From: an uncultured Flavobacteriales bacterium
Lineage (GTDB): Bacteria > Bacteroidota > Bacteroidia > Flavobacteriales > BACL11
Assembly: GCA_950069165.1 (NCBI GenBank)
Contig: CATMIT010000045.1
Location: forward strand, 1 to 11,660
Reading direction: 5' to 3'
DNA length: 11,660 nt
The position numbers and the translations under genes are program-made. Below are positions 7,203 through 11,660 of the stretch, in pieces. How positions within the stretch are numbered: position 1 is the stretch's first letter; the number at the start of each line of letters is the position of its first letter. The notes under the pieces are model-generated. The model was not told where the DNA came from and searched no databases. It saw nothing but the letters and a program-made list of their open reading frames with translations.

Positions 7203-7345
7203 TGTTAAACTCCATTTTAACACGGGTGGAGTCGCCATCTGGTATCGAATGTCCACTGTTCTCAAAAATGAGAAACCAAAATCGGTTGAGGCCTACTCTG
7301 AACCAAACAAGTCAAACTCCAATATTTTATCTGTTGAGTTTAACA
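7203..7345 (-). ncRNA. ssrS: Probable 6S RNA between zapA and rny
   Basis: This non-coding stretch folds as a closed rod. A perfect 10-bp terminal stem is made by TGTTAAACTC (7203-7212) and GAGTTTAACA (7336-7345). An inner 6-bp stem pairs TGGAGT (7227-7232) with ACTCCA (7316-7321). The apical hairpin TTCTCA-AAAA-TGAGAA lies at 7259-7274, and a small side hairpin at 7284-7304 sits within the central unpaired region. The size (about 143 nt), closed ends and open centre fit 6S RNA, which mimics an open promoter and binds RNA polymerase holoenzyme. 6S genes lie next to zapA in many bacteria, and a Flavobacteria 6S family is known. The stems form on either strand. Minus is chosen because zapA and rny are both minus. 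No clear promoter of its own was seen. Confidence 0.62.
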
Positions 7346-7385
7346 GTTTTAATTAATGCGGGTAATTTATTTTATGTAAAAGAAC

Positions 7386-7670
7386 TTAAATGTTTTCTGC
7401 TAAAAGGGTATCAAGCATTTTTAATTGATCCTCCATGCCGTCATCTTCCAATACCGTTTTATCTTTAACAGTTTCATACTTTGCAGCAAACTCAATAAGA
7501 CACATGGCTAACAAATCCTGTTTGTCTTTTATTGCATAATTCTGCTGGTAAAACTTTAATCTTTCCTCAATAGTTTTTACCGATTTTCTAATCCCTTCTT
7601 CTCCGCTCCTTTCAATCTTCATAGGGTAAATCCTGCCTGCAATATTTATCTTTATTGATAATTTACTCAT
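7386..7670 (-). CDS. zapA: Cell division protein ZapA
   Basis: A 94-residue protein that binds FtsZ and cross-links its filaments at the division ring. It has the ZapA opening SIKINIAGRIYPMKIERSGEEGIRKSVKTI in its first 33 residues and the later QNYAIKDKQDLLAMCLIEFAAKYE segment, then a short acidic coiled-coil tail. The start is the ATG at 7670. The codon just upstream in frame is TTG and is unlikely to be used. It follows the small coiled-coil gene by about 14 bp and precedes the 6S-like RNA by 40 bp. This zapA-6S-rny order supports both neighbouring calls. Confidence 0.9.
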   Translation of the reverse strand: MSKLSIKINIAGRIYPMKIERSGEEGIRKSVKTIEERLKFYQQNYAIKDKQDLLAMCLIEFAAKYETVKDKTVLEDDGMEDQLKMLDTLLAENI

Positions 7671-7684
7671 CAAAAAACTGCTTT

Positions 7685-7966
7685 TTATTTATTTAACAAT
7701 CCAATACATTTATCAATCTCCCGCACATATTCATTTATCTTCTGTTTCGTTTTTTTATTGTCTTCATCAGAGAACGAAACTAACTTTGATATTTTTATTA
7801 TTTTAATTTTTTCTTCTAAACTTTTAACGACTTTTTGCTTTTCGTCTAGTTCCTCTTTAAGTTTATCGTTTTCATTTACGGCCAATTCTCTCTCTTGTTT
7901 CTCTTTTTCATACAAAGATATTAACTTCTTTATCTTCACCTCCAAACCATCAACAATAGCTTTCAT
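7685..7966 (-). CDS. Small coiled-coil protein upstream of zapA, function unknown
   Basis: A 93-residue charged protein. Residues about 5-60 are a continuous heptad-type coiled coil rich in Lys, Glu and Leu (ELAVNENDKLKEELDEKQ in the middle). The C-terminal end reads KQKINEYVREIDKCIGLLNK, a signature I recognise from the small conserved protein found directly upstream of zapA in many Bacteroidota. There is no signal peptide or membrane segment. Its place in the zapA transcript and its ZapB-like size and coil suggest a division-ring accessory protein, but this is inference; no homology to ZapB itself is visible. A -7-like motif lies 24 bp upstream. Confidence 0.82.
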   Translation of the reverse strand: MKAIVDGLEVKIKKLISLYEKEKQERELAVNENDKLKEELDEKQKVVKSLEEKIKIIKISKLVSFSDEDNKKTKQKINEYVREIDKCIGLLNK

Positions 7967-7989
7967 TTTGCTGTTTAAAATTATTGTTA

Positions 7990-7997
7990 CAAATTTA
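7990..7997 (-). promoter_or_regulatory. -7 element (TAAATTTG) for the coiled-coil-zapA-6S-rny unit
   Basis: Exact TAnnTTTG on the minus strand, 24 bp before the ATG at 7966. No TTG at the -33 distance. It is the only clear -7 match upstream of this cluster. Confidence 0.4.
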
Positions 7998-8032
7998 AGT
8001 TTTTCTTTATACTTTCTGTGCTATTTTGATGT

Positions 8033-8040
8033 TATATTTG
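8033..8040 (+). promoter_or_regulatory. -7 element (TATATTTG) for the M23 peptidase gene
   Basis: Exact TAnnTTTG. It places the transcription start near 8047, about 30 nt before the ATG at 8077 and downstream of the in-frame ATG at 8026. It therefore helps decide the start. The -33 region has no TTG. Confidence 0.45.
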
Positions 8041-8076
8041 TCATCTTTTATACAAAACACAATTTTTAAGGTAGTG

Positions 8077-9774
8077 ATGAATTTAAAAAATATTCTTTTT
8101 TTTATCTCTTTTAGCATAATTGGTTTGTCAATTTTCGGACAAGATTACCATGCCCCAGTCGATTTTAAGATGCTTTTATCTGGGACTTTTGGGGAGTTGA
8201 GAAGTAATCATTTTCATTCAGGAATTGATATAAAAACAGAGGGGGTTCAGGGGCAAAAGGTGTATGCAATTGCTGATGGATATGTATCCAGAATTAAGGT
8301 TTCTACTTGGGGATATGGAAAGGCACTTTATATTACCCATGCAGATGGGAATACTTCTGTTTATGCGCATTTGAAAATATTCAATAAAGAAATAGATGAT
8401 TATGTAATCGAAAATCAATACAAAAAAGAGAGTTTTGAAATTCAACTTTTCCCACTAAAGGATAGGTTTCAAATTAAAAAAGGGGATATTATTGCACTTT
8501 CAGGAAATACGGGTGGAAGTGCTGGGGCACATTTACATTTTGAAATTCGAAATACAAAATCAGAACATCCAATAAATCCGCTTCAATTTAATTTTGATAT
8601 TACAGATAATATAAAGCCAACAATTAGTAAAATAAAAATTTACCCAATTGACGGAATGCTTGATGGGAAAGAAATAGAAAAAAGTTATGCTCTTAAAAAA
8701 AGCGGAGAGCAATACACTTTAAATGGGGCAACACCTATCGTAAAAGGAAAAGTTGCTTTCAGTATTTCTACGTTTGACAAACTAAATGGGGCTTATAATA
8801 AAAATGGGGTTTATTCCATTAAACTTAGAGTGGATAGTCATTTAATTTATCATTTCCAAATGGATGAATTCAATTTTGCAGAAAGCAGATATATCAATGC
8901 GCATATCGATTATAAAGAGAAAAAGATAAACAAAAAGAAATTTCACAGATGTTACAAATTACCAAATAATCGCCTTTCTGTTTATAAAGAAATGCTCAAA
9001 AAAGGAGTGTTTAATTTTAAAGATGATACCACTCATTTAATACAGTTTGAAGTAACTGACATTTATAAAAATAATAGCATTGTATTTTTTAAAGTAAAAA
9101 GTACAACTACTAATATTAAGAACGAAAACAGCATGACTTTTACCCCTTTTTCTCAACATTTTAGTTATATGAAGCCAAATCTTTTTAAGGAAAAAAACTT
9201 CCAGCTACACATGGAAAGCTATACTTTATATGAAGATTTAGATTTTCAGTATTTAGAATTAGATTCTATGCAAGGGGTTTATGGGAAAGTGCAGCATGTA
9301 CATAACGACAATATCCCCTCACACAAAAGCTTTGTCATTTCACTTAAAGCATCCATTCCAGAAAAACTAAAAAACAAAGTTTACATTGCAAAAGTAGATA
9401 AAAACAATCATTTTTGGTATATGGGAGGTGGTTGGCGGAACGGAATGTTTTCTGCCAAAGTGCGAGAGTTTGGCGATTTCTGTATTGTTGCCGACACCAT
9501 CAATCCTAATATTAAAGGGGTGAATATTTATCCAGGAAAAAACATCTCATTAGCACAAACTATTAAGTGTAACATTGATGATAAAGAAAGTGGAATTAAA
9601 ACATTTAGGGCTGAGATTGATGGAAAATGGGTTCTGATGGAATATGATTATAAAAGAAAATTGTTAACTTATATTATTCAGCAAGATTTAGAAAAAGGAA
9701 AACATACTTTTAAGTTAGAAGTAAGTGATAAAATAGGGAATTCTACTATTTACAAAGCGGACTTTGTCCGTTAG
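8077..9774 (+). CDS. Secreted M23 family metallopeptidase (LytM-type domain)
   Basis: A 565-residue envelope protein with a zinc peptidase domain of the lysostaphin/LytM type, which cuts peptidoglycan cross-links or acts as an amidase-activator relative. Residues 1-21 form a signal peptide (MNLKNILFFISFSIIGLSIFG). The catalytic domain spans about 30-175, with zinc ligands His47 and Asp51 (HSGID), His98 (YAHL) and the HLHFE motif His152-His154. All are present, so it should be active. Between the YAHL and HLH motifs there is an insert of roughly 30 residues. The C-terminal 390 residues are beta-rich with an Ig-like look and no motif I recognise. The start at 8077 is preferred over the in-frame ATG at 8026, because the earlier one would place 17 extra residues before the signal peptide and precede the predicted promoter. 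Confidence 0.9.
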   Translation: MNLKNILFFISFSIIGLSIFGQDYHAPVDFKMLLSGTFGELRSNHFHSGIDIKTEGVQGQKVYAIADGYVSRIKVSTWGYGKALYITHADGNTSVYAHLKIFNKEIDDYVIENQYKKESFEIQLFPLKDRFQIKKGDIIALSGNTGGSAGAHLHFEIRNTKSEHPINPLQFNFDITDNIKPTISKIKIYPIDGMLDGKEIEKSYALKKSGEQYTLNGATPIVKGKVAFSISTFDKLNGAYNKNGVYSIKLRVDSHLIYHFQMDEFNFAESRYINAHIDYKEKKINKKKFHRCYKLPNNRLSVYKEMLKKGVFNFKDDTTHLIQFEVTDIYKNNSIVFFKVKSTTTNIKNENSMTFTPFSQHFSYMKPNLFKEKNFQLHMESYTLYEDLDFQYLELDSMQGVYGKVQHVHNDNIPSHKSFVISLKASIPEKLKNKVYIAKVDKNNHFWYMGGGWRNGMFSAKVREFGDFCIVADTINPNIKGVNIYPGKNISLAQTIKCNIDDKESGIKTFRAEIDGKWVLMEYDYKRKLLTYIIQQDLEKGKHTFKLEVSDKIGNSTIYKADFVR

Positions 9775-9780
9775 TTTTTT
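9756..9780 (+). terminator. Intrinsic terminator overlapping the M23 peptidase stop codon
   Basis: The stem AGCGGAC (9756-9762) pairs with GTCCGTT (9766-9772, one G-U) around a TTT loop and is followed after two bases by T6 (9775-9780). The hairpin includes the last codons and the stop of the peptidase gene. It protects the convergent arsenate reductase gene from read-through. Confidence 0.65.
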
Positions 9781-9810
9781 ACCAAAATACTAATCGATTC
9801 TTATATGGAT

Positions 9811-10254
9811 TTAAATAGTGGGCTCTTTTTTTACATATATATCAAATTCCTTTTCCACAAAATCCAATACAAACTCTTTTAGAGAATCTCGCACATTTGC
9901 ATAAGTGTGTAATATTTCTTTTTCAGTTTCTTTTGCTTTTGCAGGATCAGGAAAACTTTTATGAATAACATGTTTTGCATTTGGAAAGATTGGGCAATTT
10001 TCTTTAGCATTATCGCAAACGGTAATAATATAATCAAAATCGATCTCCATATACTCACTTACATGATTAGATTTATTTTTGGAAATATCTACTCCTTTCT
10101 TTGCCATTACAATTATCGCATTAGTATTTACTTTTTCAGGATGCGTTCCTGCACTAAACACTTGCGCTTTATCGCCAACAAATTTTCTCATCCAGGCCTC
10201 TGCCATTTGCGAACGGCAGGAATTACCTGTGCAAACAAATAGTATCTTTTTCAT
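9811..10254 (-). CDS. arsC: Thioredoxin-coupled arsenate reductase (ArsC, low-molecular-weight phosphatase fold)
   Basis: A 147-residue cytosolic enzyme expected to reduce arsenate to arsenite. It opens MKKILFVCTGNSCRSQMAEA, with the phosphatase P-loop C-x5-R formed by Cys8 and Arg14. The second and third redox cysteines are Cys80 and Cys87 (VCDNAKENCP), spaced as in the Staphylococcus aureus enzyme (C10, C82, C89). Asp103-Pro104 (FPDP) supplies the general acid. A plain tyrosine phosphatase would lack the Cys80/Cys87 pair. The start at 10254 is chosen because 16 further upstream residues would be hydrophobic and atypical, and a -7 motif lies inside that extension. No arsenic regulator or pump is nearby, so it is an orphan here. 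Confidence 0.9.
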   Translation of the reverse strand: MKKILFVCTGNSCRSQMAEAWMRKFVGDKAQVFSAGTHPEKVNTNAIIVMAKKGVDISKNKSNHVSEYMEIDFDYIITVCDNAKENCPIFPNAKHVIHKSFPDPAKAKETEKEILHTYANVRDSLKEFVLDFVEKEFDIYVKKEPTI

Positions 10255-10278
10255 GGTATCATTTAATTTTAATCCAAA

Positions 10279-10286
10279 CAAAAATA
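10279..10286 (-). promoter_or_regulatory. -7 element (TATTTTTG) for arsC
   Basis: Exact TAnnTTTG on the minus strand, 24 bp upstream of the chosen arsC ATG. The nearest TTG (10302-10300) is only 13 bp upstream, too close for a good -33. Confidence 0.35.
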
Positions 10287-10331
10287 TCAGAATTAATAAC
10301 AATATAAAAGAAGTTTCTGTGTTTTAGATGT

Positions 10332-10367
10332 AGCAGCCAAAATTTAATTTATTTTTGGTTGCTTTTT
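10332..10367 (+). terminator. Terminator-like hairpin just before the next gene start
   Basis: An 11-bp stem, AGCAGCCAAAA (10332-10342) with TTTTGGTTGCT (10353-10363, one G-U), has a 10-nt loop. It leads into five T at 10363-10367. It has the form of an intrinsic terminator on the plus strand, yet it ends 3 bp before the ATG at 10371. No plus-strand gene precedes it apart from the already terminated M23 gene. Confidence 0.45.
10350..10357 (+). promoter_or_regulatory. Possible -7 element (TATTTTTG) within the hairpin
   Basis: Exact TAnnTTTG, 13 bp before the ATG at 10371. It overlaps the loop and 3' arm of the hairpin. Transcription from here would start near 10364 and give a very short leader that lacks the hairpin. 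No clear -33 is seen. Confidence 0.25.
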
Positions 10368-10370
10368 ATT

Positions 10371-10991
10371 ATGAAGAAATTACTGATAATTTTACTTTTT
10401 ACAATTTGCTTTTCGGCGATAGCACAAGATAAAAGCATACAACTTACAGGCATACTTGTTTCCACCGATAGTTTGCTTACCATCCCTTTTGCTCATGTGA
10501 TGATTAAAAATACGAGTAAAGGGACCATAAGTGATTTTTATGGTTATTTTTCTCTTGTAGCTAGCAAAGGGGACACCATAGTTTTTTCATGTTTGGGCTT
10601 TAAAAAGGAAACTTATATTGTACCTAAACAAACGAAAGAGAACTTTATAACAGTGGTGCAAAAATTAGAAACCGACACCATAATGCTAAAAGAAACAAAT
10701 GTATATCCTTGGCCAAGCAGGGACCAATTCAAGCAAGCATTTTTAACGGCTGATATTCCAGATGATGCAATTGCAAGGGCAAAAAAGAATATCGATAATG
10801 CTTTTGTAGATATTATGATTGCCCAAATGCCCAATGATGGAAAAGAAAATTTCAAGCACTTTATGAATGATATGGAGCAGCAACAATACATCATGATGGG
10901 AAATCCTACTATTATCCCTATCTTAAATCCTTTTGCTTGGGCTAAATTTATTCAAGCATGGAGAAATGGCGACTTCAAACGAAAAGATTAA
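10371..10991 (+). CDS. Secreted protein with carboxypeptidase-regulatory-like domain
   Basis: A 206-residue exported protein. Residues 1-19 are a signal peptide ending SAIAQ. Residues about 24-100 form a carboxypeptidase-regulatory-like (CarboxypepD_reg) beta-sandwich with the signature IPFAHVMIKNTSKGTISDF, then GYFSL and FSCLGFKKE. The C-terminal half is helical and contains YPWPSRDQFKQAFL (112-125), a segment I associate with a conserved Bacteroidota family of this architecture. There is no membrane barrel, so this is not itself a TonB receptor. It ends 13 bp before a TonB-dependent receptor gene that starts with the same type of domain, and the pair is probably one operon. The start at 10371 is preferred over 10359 because it gives a standard MKK signal peptide. 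Confidence 0.82.
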   Translation: MKKLLIILLFTICFSAIAQDKSIQLTGILVSTDSLLTIPFAHVMIKNTSKGTISDFYGYFSLVASKGDTIVFSCLGFKKETYIVPKQTKENFITVVQKLETDTIMLKETNVYPWPSRDQFKQAFLTADIPDDAIARAKKNIDNAFVDIMIAQMPNDGKENFKHFMNDMEQQQYIMMGNPTIIPILNPFAWAKFIQAWRNGDFKRKD

Positions 10992-11004
10992 ATTTGCAGC
11001 CCAA

Positions 11005-11660
11005 ATGCTAAAACGAATTTTCATACTTATTTTCTTTATCCCAAATTTAATGTTAGCCCAAACATTGAAAGGCATTGTAACCGATAAAAACAATGCACCA
11101 ATTGAAGCGGTAAATGTTTCTGTAATTGGAAAACAAATGGGCAGTAGCACCAATGAAAAAGGAGAATATCAACTCCATTTAAAAGCAAACCGATCCTTTG
11201 TAATTAGCTTTACTTTTATTGGTTATCAGCCGATAAAAATCAGAATCCCAATGCTGAAAATGGGGCAAGATTATGTACTGAACCAACAAATGATAAAGCA
11301 AAGTTTTATTAAAGAGGAAATAATAATTCAGGACAAGCAAAGCAGAAAAAAAACCTTAACTAGAATAAAACCAAAACATGCCGCCATTATTCCAAGTTCA
11401 ATTGGAGGTGTGGAGGCGCTACTAAAAACACTTCCCGGGGTGAGTTCAGCCAATGAATTGAGCTCACAATATTCTGTAAGAGGAGGGAATTTTGATGAAA
11501 ACTTGGTATATGTAAATGGCATAGAAGTATATCGTCCTTTTTTGGTTCGATCGGGCCAGCAAGAAGGGCTTAGTTTTATCAATCCTGATTTGGTAGGGAG
11601 TATTTTATTTTCGGCAGGAGGATTTGATGCTAAATATGGAGATAAAATGTCCTCTGTATT
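11005..11660 (+). CDS. TonB-dependent receptor, N-terminal part (cut by right edge)
   Basis: The first 218 codons of an outer-membrane receptor are present, and the frame stays open to the edge. Residues 1-19 form a signal peptide (MLKRIFILIFFIPNLMLAQ). Residues about 20-95 are a carboxypeptidase-regulatory-like domain (GIVTDKNNAPIEAVNVSV, later SFTFIGYQP). The plug domain starts near 128, with GGVEALLKTLPGV (134-146), YSVRGGNFDENLVYVNGIE (156-174) and FINPDLVGSILFSAGGFDAK (191-210). That is the usual plug order of Bacteroidota receptors. No SusD partner is visible, and the barrel is outside the window, so the substrate is unknown. An in-frame ATG at 10966 would overlap the previous gene by 26 bp and add 13 polar residues before the signal peptide, so 11005 is preferred. 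Confidence 0.9.
   Translation, partial: MLKRIFILIFFIPNLMLAQTLKGIVTDKNNAPIEAVNVSVIGKQMGSSTNEKGEYQLHLKANRSFVISFTFIGYQPIKIRIPMLKMGQDYVLNQQMIKQSFIKEEIIIQDKQSRKKTLTRIKPKHAAIIPSSIGGVEALLKTLPGVSSANELSSQYSVRGGNFDENLVYVNGIEVYRPFLVRSGQQEGLSFINPDLVGSILFSAGGFDAKYGDKMSSV

Noticed and set aside
7202..7468. An 88-codon plus-strand open frame across the zapA-rny spacer
   Set aside because: It overlaps the zapA 3' end and the structured 6S-like RNA, and its protein shows no recognisable features.
7758..8069. A plus-strand frame rich in Ser and Phe opposite the coiled-coil gene
   Set aside because: Its composition is the mirror of a Lys/Glu-rich coding strand. It is antisense to a recognised conserved gene.
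8026..8076. Upstream ATG start for the M23 peptidase
   Set aside because: It precedes the predicted promoter box and would put 17 residues before an otherwise standard signal peptide.
10255..10302. Upstream start for the arsenate reductase
   Set aside because: Sixteen extra hydrophobic residues are foreign to the family, and the likely -7 box lies inside them.
10966..11004. Upstream in-frame ATG for the TonB-dependent receptor
   Set aside because: It would overlap the preceding gene by 26 bp and separate the signal peptide from the N-terminus by 13 polar residues.

Overview
The window looks like a chromosomal segment of an AT-rich marine or free-living Bacteroidota, most likely Flavobacteriia or a near relative. 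The evidence is the order of the ribosomal protein genes with a DUF4295 gene before ftsY, the TonB-dependent receptor with an N-terminal carboxypeptidase-regulatory-like domain, and a secreted lipoprotein carrying the GCTxxxAxNYNxxAxxxDGSC repeat. There are also repeated upstream TAnnTTTG motifs (the Bacteroidota -7 element) and A/T-rich leaders without clear Shine-Dalgarno sites. No mobile element, CRISPR array or tRNA was seen.

Layout, left half, mostly minus strand. Reading leftward from 4721: a tandem universal stress protein, a stand-alone CinA C-terminal domain (PncC-like), and rpmB (bL28) with its own promoter-like motif and a terminator. Next come a small lipoprotein and a secreted M1 metallopeptidase. 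Then rpmG (bL33), the DUF4295 gene, a strong terminator hairpin, and ftsY, whose N-terminal part runs off the left edge and carries a long Pro-Glu repeat. The usual Bacteroidota rpmB-rpmG-DUF4295-ftsY block is therefore split by two cell-envelope genes.

Middle. A nucleoside phosphorylase (plus strand) is divergent from the stress protein across only 40 bp and convergent with rny (RNase Y). Reading leftward from 7966, a small coiled-coil protein, zapA, a structured non-coding stretch that is probably 6S RNA, and rny form a cell-division and RNA-metabolism cluster.

Right half. A secreted M23 peptidase (plus) is divergent from the coiled-coil gene and ends in a terminator that overlaps its stop codon. 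It converges on a thioredoxin-type arsenate reductase gene (minus). On the plus strand, a secreted carboxypeptidase-regulatory-like protein is followed 13 bp later by the start of a TonB-dependent receptor that is cut by the right edge.

Most of the content is conserved housekeeping sequence. I did not find a convincing new multi-gene system. The most interesting items are the 6S-like RNA, the Pro-Glu repeat in FtsY, the split ribosomal block, and several terminator or promoter arrangements. Three gene starts were moved inward from the longest open frame on signal-peptide, family or promoter grounds (8077, 10254 and 10371). The zapA start was moved to 7670 because the upstream codon is TTG. 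The promoter calls rest on motif matches alone.
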